Assembly (NCBI GenBank): GCA_964447145.1
Contig: CAYURW010000053.1
Span: 1-18,079, forward strand
Direction: 5' to 3'
Source of the DNA: BRH-c25 sp964447145
GTDB lineage: Bacteria; Bacillota; Clostridia; Lutisporales; Lutisporaceae
Length of the DNA stretch: 18,079 bases
The stretch's first letter is position 1; the number at the start of each line of letters is the position of its first letter. The position numbers and the translations under genes are program-made. Shown one piece after another: positions 1-7,508 of the stretch. The notes beneath the pieces were generated by a model. That model had not been told where the DNA came from. It saw nothing but the letters and a program-made list of their open reading frames with translations, and made no database searches.

Positions 1-942
1 ATAGTCCTCGTCGTTTCCCCTAAGAAAATTCCACATAGAGAGGAACATAACAGCAAGGCTCCATACCCCGTCGCCCTGTATCATAATGGCAGAATCCTTC
101 CAGTGTCCATATTTTTCATACACATTTATGTATTCGTCAGCAAGATTAATACCACCCGTGAAAGCAGTGTGTCCGTCTATTACAGTGATTTTGCGGTGGT
201 CGCGGTTGTTCATCCGGAAAGACAACACAGGAATAAGGGGATTAAATACAGAGCATTTTATTCCCATGCTTTCAAGCTTTTTATCATATCCTAAAGGTAA
301 AGTAAACAAGCATCCCACATCATCATAAATAACACGCACATCTATGCCCTGGGCCGCCTTCTCCTCCAGGATTTTCAATATTGTACACCACATAACCCCT
401 TCGTCAATAATAAAGTATTCCAAAAAGATAAAGCGTTGAGCCTTTCTTAATTCCTCCTGCAGACTCCTGAACTTCTCCTCCCCCGATGCGAGATACTTAG
501 TGGTTGTGTTTATATAGACCGGACAATAGGAATAGTCATTTATGTATATCGCTTGATTGCCTGCACCCCTGTTGTCCTTGCTGAGCTCTTCAATAATATT
601 TGAGTCCTGAGCAAGGTAGTCCCGCATTTTGTCCGTGATCTTGCACATCTTGTACTTATCTCTGTTATTGGATTTGTTCTTCCCGAACATCAAATAAAAA
701 AGCCCGCCGAATATAGGAAACATCATAATAGGAATTATCCAGGCAAGCTTGTAGGCATAGTTGTTTTTATCGTTCAAAATTATTATTACAACCAACGCAC
801 TAAGAAACAAGCTGAAGGCATAAAAATATACAAAATAATTGCTGAACCTCCATACTGCAATAATAAAGGCCAGAACCTGGATCAATATGGCTGCCCCGAC
901 CAATACCATCCTGCTGAATAATATATTTATAAGCTTTTGCAT
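1..942 (-). CDS. cls: Cardiolipin synthase, N-terminal part (3' end outside window)
   Basis: Membrane phospholipase-D-superfamily enzyme that condenses two phosphatidylglycerols to cardiolipin and glycerol. The frame is open from ATG 942 to base 1 (314 residues), so the C-terminal third is missing. Residues about 12-31 and 38-56 are hydrophobic membrane segments. They are followed by the PLDc_N-type segment around 64-88 (YKLAWIIPIMMFPIFGG). The first HKD motif is visible: HRKITVID, with H249, K251 and D256, then GGINLADEY. The second HKD motif expected in a protein of about 480-510 residues lies off the edge. An AGGTGA ribosome binding site lies 7 bases before the ATG. The gene is divergent from the LysM-YkuD pair and has its own promoter candidate in the 178-base gap. 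No defect is seen in the visible part. The family assignment is firm; which cls paralogue this is cannot be told. Confidence 0.93.
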   Translation of the reverse strand, partial: MQKLINILFSRMVLVGAAILIQVLAFIIAVWRFSNYFVYFYAFSLFLSALVVIIILNDKNNYAYKLAWIIPIMMFPIFGGLFYLMFGKNKSNNRDKYKMCKITDKMRDYLAQDSNIIEELSKDNRGAGNQAIYINDYSYCPVYINTTTKYLASGEEKFRSLQEELRKAQRFIFLEYFIIDEGVMWCTILKILEEKAAQGIDVRVIYDDVGCLFTLPLGYDKKLESMGIKCSVFNPLIPVLSFRMNNRDHRKITVIDGHTAFTGGINLADEYINVYEKYGHWKDSAIMIQGDGVWSLAVMFLSMWNFLRGNDEDY

Positions 943-1012
943 GATATCACCTGCGACCTTCATGTATTATCCGTCTGCGTTATCCTACTGTATTACTGCA
1001 TTACTTTATTAC

Positions 1013-1042
1013 ATTATACTATCCTTATTATGGAAACGTAAA
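1013..1042 (-). promoter_or_regulatory. Candidate sigma-A promoter for cls
   Basis: Read on the minus strand, a TATAAT -10 box (1013-1018) is preceded after 18 bases by TTTACG (1037-1042, 4 of 6 matches to TTGACA). It lies about 70 bases upstream of the cls start in the divergent gap 943-1120. The sequence after the -10 (TATAATGTAAT) is identical to that at the transposase promoter near 17410. I saw no equally good plus-strand promoter for the LysM gene in this gap; it may use a sporulation sigma factor, which is speculation. Confidence 0.5.
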
Positions 1043-1120
1043 GGGAACTATGAAAAAGGAAGTAACAATTCCGAAAGCTACAGAATACTATGTAAATATA
1101 TTGTCTGTGAGGTGTTTGCT

Positions 1121-1813
1121 ATGACTACCGGAGCTTTTGAACAATGCCCTGCCGGATTTGTCCCTTATTCAGTCAGGGCGGGTGATACTCTGGGGAATAT
1201 CGCCTTTTTGTACAATACAAGCGTAAATGATATTATAAAAGCCAACCCCGGTATCGTTCCTGATAAGCTGCGCATCGGGCAGCAGCTGTGTGTACCCCCT
1301 GAGGTCCAATTGTATCCTGCCTGTCCTACAACTAATTATTATGTAGTTACAAATACCGACACTATGGAGTCAATAGCATCCTATTTTGGTATTTCCCCTC
1401 AGTTGCTTATGAATGCAAATTTCGGAATTGATCTTAGTGATTTGTATAAGGATCAGATTTTATGCATACCGGTTGCCCCTCCCCCTGTGAGTATCGATAT
1501 AAATATAAGGGAACGCAGGCTTATAGTATACCGGGACAGCAGCATATTCAGAACCTATAGGATAGGTTTGGAAAATCCTTTTTTTCCAATACCCAGGGGA
1601 ACTTTTACCATTTTGAACAAGCAGGTGGACACAGGTGTTGAGCGAGGTGCCCGCTGGCTGGGCCTGTCAGAGGCCGGATTTGGCATACAGGGCACAAACA
1701 ACCCGCAGTTCATTGAAAATGTTTCGGAGGGTGAAAATATAATACTGTCCAATCAGGATGTAAGCGAGCTGTTCAACCTTGCACCTGTCGGCACTGCCGT
1801 TAAAATAATATGA
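1121..1813 (+). CDS. LysM-YkuD protein lacking the L,D-transpeptidase catalytic residues (pseudoenzyme)
   Basis: A 230-residue protein with two LysM peptidoglycan-binding repeats (about residues 15-58 and 72-116) and a YkuD-fold domain (about 123-230). The frame is open further upstream, but ATG 1121 is chosen because GAGGTG lies 7 bases before it and the LysM architecture begins there. There is no signal peptide, as in Bacillus subtilis YkuD, a spore-associated L,D-transpeptidase. Aligned by eye without gaps to the next gene, the active-site His is Gln190, the nucleophilic Cys is Asn206 and the following Arg is Ile208. Flanking residues (GIxGTNNP, DVxxLFN, VGTxVxI) are kept. L,D-transpeptidase activity is therefore not expected; a binding or scaffold role is inferred. 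Its stop overlaps an ATG of the next frame, so the two are probably one operon. The undamaged frame argues against a simple pseudogene. Confidence 0.85.
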   Translation: MTTGAFEQCPAGFVPYSVRAGDTLGNIAFLYNTSVNDIIKANPGIVPDKLRIGQQLCVPPEVQLYPACPTTNYYVVTNTDTMESIASYFGISPQLLMNANFGIDLSDLYKDQILCIPVAPPPVSIDINIRERRLIVYRDSSIFRTYRIGLENPFFPIPRGTFTILNKQVDTGVERGARWLGLSEAGFGIQGTNNPQFIENVSEGENIILSNQDVSELFNLAPVGTAVKII

Positions 1814-1845
1814 TAATATTAAATAATAAGTTTGAAGGTGAAGCT

Positions 1846-2724
1846 ATGAATCATGAAGGTTCAAGCCGTCAATGCCCCGGAGGCACTTCTCCATATACAG
1901 TTCAAAGCGGTGATACATTATACAAAATTGCAGGAGAATTTAACACTTCAGTCGCAGCTATCCTTTCGGCAAACCCGGGTATAGCCCCTGAGAACCTGAG
2001 CATAGGCCAATCAATATGCGTACCTCAGCCCCAGCCTCAGCCTCCAGCTACCCTATGTCCAATCGGCACCTCTCCTTATGAAATAAAAAGTGGAGATACT
2101 CTTGCAGGAATTGCAAGAAGATTTGGTACCACGGTAGAATCAATACAATCGGCCAACCCCGGCATTGTACCCGAGAGACTTAATATCGGGCAGATCATTT
2201 GTGTGGCTCAGGAAAAAACAAAACAGCCTGTCTGCCCAAATTTGAACTCCTATGTAATTACAAAAGGCGACACCCTGGCATCAGTTGCCAATGTTTTTGG
2301 CATAACCCTAAAAAGTCTGCTGGATGCAAACCCCGGTGTAGTACCCCAGGCTTTGTTTGTCGGCCAGGTGATATGTATCCCTTTGACACCCTCTCCCTCT
2401 GAAATCATCGTAAGCATCAGGGCAAAAGCACTTACTGTTTACCGGAACGGAAGGCTTTACAAAACTTACCCGGTTGCTACCGGAAAGCTTACCACCCCTA
2501 CACCGACAGGCACCTTCACAATAATTAATAAGCAGGTCAACCCCGGGGGCCCTTTTGGTACCAGATGGATGGGGTTGTCAAAACCCCATTACGGCATACA
2601 CGGCACTAATAATCCCGCCTCTATAGGTTCAGCCGCCTCAAACGGTTGTGTCAGGATGTTCAATGGAGATGTAGAAGACCTTTTTAATAGTACAGGGGTA
2701 GGAACGACGGTAAGAATATTTTGA
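1846..2724 (+). CDS. LysM (x3) L,D-transpeptidase, YkuD family, catalytic residues intact
   Basis: A 292-residue peptidoglycan L,D-transpeptidase (3-3 cross-linking or protein anchoring, by family). Three LysM repeats lie at about residues 16-60, 76-120 and 134-179. Each is flanked by paired cysteines (CPxGTSPY...ICVP), which could form disulfides. A Pro/Gln-rich linker (60-69) separates the first two. The YkuD domain (186-292) carries H252 in IHGTNNP and SNGCVR with C268 and R270, the canonical active site. I chose ATG 1846 because AAGGTG precedes it at good spacing. An in-frame ATG at 1810 overlaps the upstream stop (ATGA) and would add 12 residues, but has no ribosome binding site. No signal peptide is evident, as in spore-associated YkuD. 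It probably arose with its upstream neighbour by tandem duplication. A role in the spore wall is inferred, not shown. Confidence 0.9.
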   Translation: MNHEGSSRQCPGGTSPYTVQSGDTLYKIAGEFNTSVAAILSANPGIAPENLSIGQSICVPQPQPQPPATLCPIGTSPYEIKSGDTLAGIARRFGTTVESIQSANPGIVPERLNIGQIICVAQEKTKQPVCPNLNSYVITKGDTLASVANVFGITLKSLLDANPGVVPQALFVGQVICIPLTPSPSEIIVSIRAKALTVYRNGRLYKTYPVATGKLTTPTPTGTFTIINKQVNPGGPFGTRWMGLSKPHYGIHGTNNPASIGSAASNGCVRMFNGDVEDLFNSTGVGTTVRIF

Positions 2725-2787
2725 TTCCGCCCCTGTCCCTTCCCCTGCATATTCTGCCCATGCAGCAGCTAAAAAAACAGTGTATCC
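2725..2787. other. Short convergent gap between the YkuD gene and the sheath-like gene
   Basis: The 63 bases separate two converging genes. They hold a 6-base inverted repeat, CTGCAT/ATGCAG, with a 9-base loop at about 2745-2765, and a nearby A7 run. The run of T residues that would follow the hairpin in an intrinsic terminator is missing on the plus strand and misplaced on the minus strand. I therefore do not call a terminator here. Confidence 0.3.
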
Positions 2788-4437
2788 CTAATTGTCTCCC
2801 TGAACAGGAAGCTTTATTCTTATAATGTAAAACTCCGCCGGCTTCAAAAAAGCTGCTCCTGCTTCTATTATAAGCCGTCCTTCTTCTATATCGGTCTGAG
2901 TCATGATGGTTCTGTCAGCCTTAACAAAAAAGGCCAGCCTTGCCTCGTTCCCCATAAGGCTCCCCTTTCGCCATTCCTTTGTAAGGAAGTCCGTAATGCA
3001 GACATTCACTTCAGCCCACAGCTGCTGATCGTTGCAGCGGCCTCCGGTCCAGGAAAGGCCCTCGCATATAGACTTTTCTATGTAATTCTTCAGCCTTCTT
3101 ATGCTTACATATCTATATTCGCTTTCCTCCTGATAAGCCAGGGTCTTGCTCCCCCAAACCATTATCCCCCTTGAGTCAAAATCCTTTATTGTATTAATCC
3201 CTCTTGGATCCAATGCGCTTGCAAATTCATTGCTTATATTGAACTCAAGCCCCGTTGCTCCCTTTATTGCAATTCCCGCCGGAGCCTTATTAATGCCATA
3301 CTGAGATTCTACCAGAGAATAGATTCCGGCAATATGACCTCCGGGAGGAATGAGAAGCTGCTCTCCCGGCAGTGACCCGTCAATTTCTATCCATGGATAA
3401 TACAATGCAGCATAAGAACTTCTGTGGATTTCGTCAAGGACCGGATTAGAATCACCTTTTTTTGAATCCAGTATCACCATACGGTCAGACAGGTCCTCAC
3501 AATGACGTATAAGCTCATTGGCCAATCCATTAACCCTCTGAGCATCCGGACAGTACAGCAGGGAAATCTCATTTATGGCATCCAATGCAGAAAGCCCCCG
3601 TGCTCTGCCTATCCCTTCTCCGCCTTCCAGATAATCCTCCAGGTCAAGAATGCCCCCATCGGTGCCTCCGGAAAAATCCAAAGGCGCTCCTAACAGTCCC
3701 GGAGCTTCCTTTGAACCCAATTCCCCCATCTTATTTTCCACTGCAATAAGATTAGACCTCTGTTCTATTATATATGCATAATAATTGGCGGATCCCCTGT
3801 CCATAGACAAATTATCGAATGTCTCCCTGGGAAACGGGTTCTTGTTCAGTTGGCCTAAGGGCAGACTAGATTTTGAGGGAAAGGGATTATTGTTCAATTT
3901 GCCCAAGGGCAAATTGAGTTTTGAATTAGAAGGTTTTGCATCATCGTAATATATCTCCAGCTTGAACCCTGAACTATCCTTACCCTTATCTGATGCTGCG
4001 GAAACAAGGACCCGGAGTCTATTCCCCCAGCTCCCCTCCCCTATAGCCCTCAGGGTAAATGCCGGGGTCTTTCCGGAAAAAAGCGTGACCTTGGCAGAAG
4101 TGGCAGCCTTATCAACAATTCTCGCAACATAAAGCTTATTTCCTCCGTTTTCAAAAAAACCCTTTACGGCATAGGGCAAATAGGATGAACCACCCTTGCC
4201 CTCCCCGTATAAGGTTTTGTATTCTTCCCAATTATTTAGGAGGTGAGGCTCTGCAGGGCCCCTTTCCGCTTCTCCAAGGAATCCTGCAACGGAAGCTTCT
4301 GCTCCTTCAATCGCTATAGGTCCATCGGCAATATCGTCTGCAGCCGCCGAATCCACTGATATAGGCGGAAATACGAAAAGGAATATGAAAAGGGCTGCAA
4401 CAAGAAGAGCTCCATAGCCTATTCTGCGCTCTTTCAA
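2788..4437 (-). CDS. Exported phage-tail-sheath-like protein with N-terminal signal peptide
   Basis: A 549-residue protein. Residues 1-31 are a signal sequence: basic KERR, then a hydrophobic core about 9-27, then SAA before ADD. Next comes the usual start of a contractile tail sheath: GPIAIEGAEASVAGFLG, GEAERGPAEP, then AVKGFFENGGNKLYVARI at about residues 90-108. The middle has FDNLSMDRGSANYYAYIIEQ. The C-terminal sheath domain is clear: LEFNISNEF, LDPRGINTIKDFDSRGIMVWGSKTL, YVSIRRLKNYIEKSI, FFVKADRTIMTQTDIEEGRLI, KPAEFYIIRI. The start is TTG 4437, with GGGGGG six bases before it; an in-frame stop lies just upstream, so the signal sequence is part of the gene. The N-terminal PGVYIEE arm typical of sheaths is absent. 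No tube, baseplate or ATPase genes are in the window. The upstream neighbour is a lipoprotein gene 96 bases away. Function unknown; export is inferred. Confidence 0.88.
   Translation of the reverse strand: MKERRIGYGALLVAALFIFLFVFPPISVDSAAADDIADGPIAIEGAEASVAGFLGEAERGPAEPHLLNNWEEYKTLYGEGKGGSSYLPYAVKGFFENGGNKLYVARIVDKAATSAKVTLFSGKTPAFTLRAIGEGSWGNRLRVLVSAASDKGKDSSGFKLEIYYDDAKPSNSKLNLPLGKLNNNPFPSKSSLPLGQLNKNPFPRETFDNLSMDRGSANYYAYIIEQRSNLIAVENKMGELGSKEAPGLLGAPLDFSGGTDGGILDLEDYLEGGEGIGRARGLSALDAINEISLLYCPDAQRVNGLANELIRHCEDLSDRMVILDSKKGDSNPVLDEIHRSSYAALYYPWIEIDGSLPGEQLLIPPGGHIAGIYSLVESQYGINKAPAGIAIKGATGLEFNISNEFASALDPRGINTIKDFDSRGIMVWGSKTLAYQEESEYRYVSIRRLKNYIEKSICEGLSWTGGRCNDQQLWAEVNVCITDFLTKEWRKGSLMGNEARLAFFVKADRTIMTQTDIEEGRLIIEAGAAFLKPAEFYIIRIKLPVQGDN
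3829..3912 (-). repeat. Two-copy 48-base tandem repeat inside the sheath-like gene
   Basis: Positions 3829-3864 and 3877-3912 match at 29 of 36 bases and are offset by exactly 48 bases. They encode two 16-residue units with the core LPLGxLNxNPFP. The repeat inserts a low-complexity Asn/Pro/Leu stretch just before the conserved FDNLSMDRGS segment. It is probably an internal duplication forming a surface loop. Confidence 0.75.
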
Positions 4438-4464
4438 TGATATCCCCCCTTAAAGTTCATAAAT

Positions 4465-4483
4465 CTATATTACACCAATATAG
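4465..4483. repeat. 7-base inverted repeat in the leader of the sheath-like gene
   Basis: CTATATT (4465-4471) and AATATAG (4477-4483) are perfect inverted copies around ACACC, about 30 bases before the TTG start. It could be an operator or a leader hairpin. A second weak hairpin, GCCTTT/AAAGGC (4515-4532), follows the lipoprotein stop but lacks a U-run, so it is not called a terminator. Confidence 0.35.
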
Positions 4484-4533
4484 CCCATAAGTCTATAAGG
4501 GGGCAGAAATCATAGCCTTTCAGTTAAAAGGCA

Positions 4534-5040
4534 TTAATCAACTTTTTTGTAATCTCCCATGGTCACATCGTCAATAAGCCATTGATCCCCGGATTTTTTT
4601 ACTGCAAGTGCTACAGGACGCTCCGCAGCAATTCCGCCCCCTGCAACCTCCTTGCTTGTTATTTCAATTATGCTGCCCTTAACTTCGTATTCTTTTTCCG
4701 CAATCATTATTATGAATCGGATTTCTATTCGATCCGGCCATGGGCTTGAAGTCAGCCTGCCCGGGGCATTTTGAGGATCCTTTAACCATTTGGCAATAAG
4801 CTCTTGGGATACAAAATCTCCATAGTTTTCTGCCATGCTTTTTCCCAAAATTTCCTCCGGAGCCAGAAGCGACACTTCCCGAAGCTTTTTCCCAAAGCCC
4901 TCAACTACATCCTTAACTTCATTCATAACAGCATCCCCATCATTCCCTCCGGTTTGACCGGGCATTCCCTCCACAGTGGTGCAGGCAAAGAGAGCAGCAG
5001 TCAAAACAAGAACAAGTGTAACCAATAATACTTTTTTCAT
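4534..5040 (-). CDS. Small predicted lipoprotein of unknown function
   Basis: A 168-residue protein. ATG 5040 is preferred over an in-frame ATG at 5055 because GGGAGG lies 7 bases upstream of it. Residues 1-20 form a lipoprotein signal (MKKVLLVTLVLVLTAALFAC); the lipobox LFAC predicts lipidation at Cys20 and anchoring on the outer face of the membrane. A short Gly-rich linker follows. The rest looks like a small alpha+beta domain: a helix with KDVVEGFGKKL, FVSQELIAKWL, then strands RIEIRFIIMI, YEVKGSIIEI, PVALAVKKSGDQWLIDDV. The end resembles the NTF2-like or DUF-type folds common in clostridial lipoproteins, but I do not recognise a named family. It lies just upstream of the exported sheath-like gene and may be co-transcribed with it; a physical partnership is only a guess. 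Confidence 0.8.
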   Translation of the reverse strand: MKKVLLVTLVLVLTAALFACTTVEGMPGQTGGNDGDAVMNEVKDVVEGFGKKLREVSLLAPEEILGKSMAENYGDFVSQELIAKWLKDPQNAPGRLTSSPWPDRIEIRFIIMIAEKEYEVKGSIIEITSKEVAGGGIAAERPVALAVKKSGDQWLIDDVTMGDYKKVD

Positions 5041-5080
5041 ATCATTGCCTCCCATATTTTTAGATACTGAAATAGACGAA

Positions 5081-5102
5081 GAGGCAACCTTTTTTGTTCC
5101 TC
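5081..5102 (-). terminator. Possible weak hairpin between the aminotransferase and the lipoprotein gene
   Basis: GAGG-c-AAC (5081-5088) pairs with GTT-CCTC (5096-5102) around a 7-base loop. Read on the minus strand it is followed by TTCGTCTATTT, a poor U-tract. The gap 5041-5169 holds no better terminator for the aminotransferase gene. It could equally be a leader structure of the lipoprotein mRNA. Confidence 0.25.
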
Positions 5103-5169
5103 CAATAGCTTGCCAAATTGCTGTATGATTAGCTGATGCCTATCCTAAAATGTATAGTATTCCGCTTTG

Positions 5170-6375
5170 CTATAATTTTGAACAAATCAATTTCCCTAAT
5201 TTTTCAACTCCGGTCCGGATTTTTTCCGGAGCAACTCCCCCAAAGCTGATCCTCATACAGTTGCTGCCCATGCCGTTGCCTTCAGTAAAAAAGCTTTCTC
5301 CCGCAACATAGGCGACCTTGACCTCCGGGTTACTGACAGATTCAACCAGCAGTTCTGTTGTGTTGATGCCCCCCGGCAGCTCTGCCCAGGTGAAGAGGCC
5401 CCCATCAGGGAATGTCCTCTTGGTCCCCTCGGGGAAATGATCATCAATGCTTTCGATCATAATATCTCTTCTTCCCCGGTACAAATCACAAATCATTTTA
5501 TGGTGAGCCGGATAGTATCCCCTTTTGAAAAATTCAGCACAGATTATCTGGGGCAGCATGGATGTGTGGGAATTAGTCGCTGACTTTGCATCAAACAGCT
5601 TTAGTGTTATTTCGTCGTTGGCAAGGACATAGCCAAGCCTGCTTCCAGGGGAGAATATTTTTGAAAAGCTGTTTGCCAGTACGGTATGCCCGGTTTTATC
5701 AAAGGCTTTTATAGGCAACAGCTCGCATCCGCTGTAACGAATATCCCTGTACGGGTCGTCTTCCAGGACAATAACATCATATTGACTGCCCAATTCGGCG
5801 ACTTTCTGCCTTCTTTCCAGGGATAACGTCCTGCCTGTCGGATTTTGAAAAGTTGGAATAACATAAATCATTTTCGGTCCATATTTCTTTATTTTTACTT
5901 CAAGATCCTCCGGAACGATACCGTTTTCATCCATATCCACAGCAATGCACTTTGCCTGAAACATATCAAATATTTCTACAGAATGGACAAAAGTCGGGGA
6001 TTCAACCAATATCACATCCCCGGGATTTATGTACAGCTGGCACATTAGGTTGATGGGCTCCAGGCCGCCGCTGGTGATCATTATATTGTCTGCGCTGCAT
6101 CTGACCCCTTTGGGTCCCAGCAAGTCATTGACTACAATTTGGCGAAGGTCCGCCAAACCCATTACAGGCCCGTACTGAAGGGCTTCCACACCCCTTTTGT
6201 CGATTCTCATGATATCGTTGGTAATTTCCCTGACGGTATCAATCGGCAGGGCCTCTTTTGCAGGAGCTCCGCCCCCAAAGGAAATAATCCCCGGATCATT
6301 CATGGCACTGAATAGATTTCGAATAGTTGATGCAGACTTTTCCATTTGTGTCATGCGTTGTGCGAATTCTGACAT
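5170..6375 (-). CDS. PLP-dependent aminotransferase, class I/II (2-aminoadipate aminotransferase-like)
   Basis: A 401-residue cytosolic fold-type I aminotransferase. Landmarks are ISFGGGAPAKEALP (31-44), YGPVMGLADLR (68-78), TSGGLEPINL (101-110), IPTFQNPTGRTLS (173-185) with the PLP-contacting Asn of NPTG, EDDPYRDIRY (205-214) with D207, and SFSKIFSPGSRLGY (236-249) with the Schiff-base Lys239. The C-terminal ends with MRISFGG. This pattern fits the LysN/MocR-like aminotransferase group, which uses 2-oxoglutarate and amino acids such as 2-aminoadipate, leucine or aromatic residues. There is no N-terminal GntR DNA-binding domain, so it is an enzyme rather than a MocR regulator. ATG 6375 is chosen over ATG 6396 because GGAGGG lies 7 bases upstream. 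The exact substrate cannot be read from sequence, and no pathway partner adjoins it. Confidence 0.92.
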   Translation of the reverse strand: MSEFAQRMTQMEKSASTIRNLFSAMNDPGIISFGGGAPAKEALPIDTVREITNDIMRIDKRGVEALQYGPVMGLADLRQIVVNDLLGPKGVRCSADNIMITSGGLEPINLMCQLYINPGDVILVESPTFVHSVEIFDMFQAKCIAVDMDENGIVPEDLEVKIKKYGPKMIYVIPTFQNPTGRTLSLERRQKVAELGSQYDVIVLEDDPYRDIRYSGCELLPIKAFDKTGHTVLANSFSKIFSPGSRLGYVLANDEITLKLFDAKSATNSHTSMLPQIICAEFFKRGYYPAHHKMICDLYRGRRDIMIESIDDHFPEGTKRTFPDGGLFTWAELPGGINTTELLVESVSNPEVKVAYVAGESFFTEGNGMGSNCMRISFGGVAPEKIRTGVEKLGKLICSKL

Positions 6376-6464
6376 TTTACTACCCTCCATAATCATTTCA
6401 ATAGGCGCTAGTGCGACATCCTCTATATTGTACCCTGCAGCAAGACAAAACCTAAAAATATTGG

Positions 6465-7508
6465 CTACATATCTGCAGTTATATAACCGATACCTCCGGT
6501 CACATTGATTTGGGCTCCGTAATCCCCGGAATATGCCTTAAACTTCTCCAGAATGAGCTCCCCCTCCTGACCCTTTGCTACAATTGGCCTGCAATTTTCT
6601 ATTTTAACGGGGATTGCCCTTGCCTCCCGGAAGCCATCACGGTCAAAGGTTATATCAATTATCAGTGATTCATCGGTCCCTTTGGGGATCTGCCTGTCAA
6701 ATACAAAGTTGCCCAAACTATAAAATATTAGCTTCCCTTTATATTTTTCCATTCCCTGAAGCACGTGAGGATGGTGGCCTATAATCAGGTCTGCCCCGCT
6801 TTCTACAGCCCTGTGGGCCATTTCAATTTGCCTGTCCCCGGGGTAGCAATCAAATTCCTTGCCCCAATGAAAGGATACAATCAGGAAATCGCAATCTTCC
6901 CGAGCCGCCCTTACCTCCTCCACCAGAGAATCCATGTCTGTCCTGGCAACGTCGGCCTTGTACTCGTCATAAATATACCCCTCGGGAGGGAAATCACTAT
7001 AGCCCAAAAACCCTACCCTTTTGCCTTTCTTTTCAATAAAGACCGGCTCCCGGGCTTCACTTCGGGTTGCCCCGGCTCCCAAGGCTCTGATACCGCAGCT
7101 TTCCAACAGCTCAATAGTGTCTGTAAGCCCCTCCCTGCACTGATCCATAGTATGGTTGTTTGCCAGGCTCATAATATCAAAACCCGCATCCTTAAGAGCA
7201 GCCCCATTAAGTTTATTCCCTCTGAATATGAGATCGGGACGCTTCAAAACTGCCCTTCCCCTGTCCGTCAAAGGGCACTCCAGGTTGGCCATTGCAATAT
7301 CGGCTTTCATTATTTCTTTTTTAGTGTCGGTATATGGGTAATCATAACCCCTTTCCCCGAGGTATTTATCGACGTCCCTGCCCAGCAGAATATCCCCGGC
7401 AGCCATTATGTGCACGGGGCCGGCATAACGGCTATGGCAAAAAACCACTACGGCAAGTATTATCGCTGCAGCAGCAAAATACCTTTTTATCATTTTTCCC
7501 ATCAGCAT
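6465..7508 (-). CDS. CapA-family (poly-gamma-glutamate biosynthesis type) metallophosphatase-like protein
   Basis: A 347-residue protein with an N-terminal membrane anchor or signal (residues about 10-24), then a PGA_cap calcineurin-like domain. Visible motifs: HIMAAGDILLGRDV, MANLECPLTDRG, MSLANNHTMDQ, IVSFHWGKEFD, IIGHHPHVLQGMEKYKGKL, IFYSLGNFVFD. The His and Asp residues in GD, NNH, HWG and GHHPH are those expected to bind the metals. The domain is complete. Family members include CapA/PgsA capsule proteins, but CapA-like proteins are also common outside capsule loci; no pgsB or pgsC is nearby. The ATG at 7508 overlaps the end of the DUF3160 gene by 7 bases; an ATG at 7502 gives a TGATG overlap, so translational coupling is likely. 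The ribosome binding site is weak, which suits coupling. It acts outside the membrane. Confidence 0.9.
   Translation of the reverse strand: MLMGKMIKRYFAAAAIILAVVVFCHSRYAGPVHIMAAGDILLGRDVDKYLGERGYDYPYTDTKKEIMKADIAMANLECPLTDRGRAVLKRPDLIFRGNKLNGAALKDAGFDIMSLANNHTMDQCREGLTDTIELLESCGIRALGAGATRSEAREPVFIEKKGKRVGFLGYSDFPPEGYIYDEYKADVARTDMDSLVEEVRAAREDCDFLIVSFHWGKEFDCYPGDRQIEMAHRAVESGADLIIGHHPHVLQGMEKYKGKLIFYSLGNFVFDRQIPKGTDESLIIDITFDRDGFREARAIPVKIENCRPIVAKGQEGELILEKFKAYSGDYGAQINVTGGIGYITADM

Noticed and set aside
839..1120. Upstream extension of the first LysM-YkuD reading frame
   Set aside because: It overlaps the cls gene start and its promoter, adds a non-LysM hydrophobic stretch, and has no ribosome binding site; ATG 1121 has one.
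2745..2765. Bidirectional terminator between the convergent genes
   Set aside because: A small hairpin exists but neither strand has a U-run directly after it.
2788..4437. Prophage or contractile injection system locus
   Set aside because: Only a sheath-like protein is present. No capsid, tube, baseplate, portal, integrase or lysis gene lies around it, and its signal peptide does not fit a phage tail.
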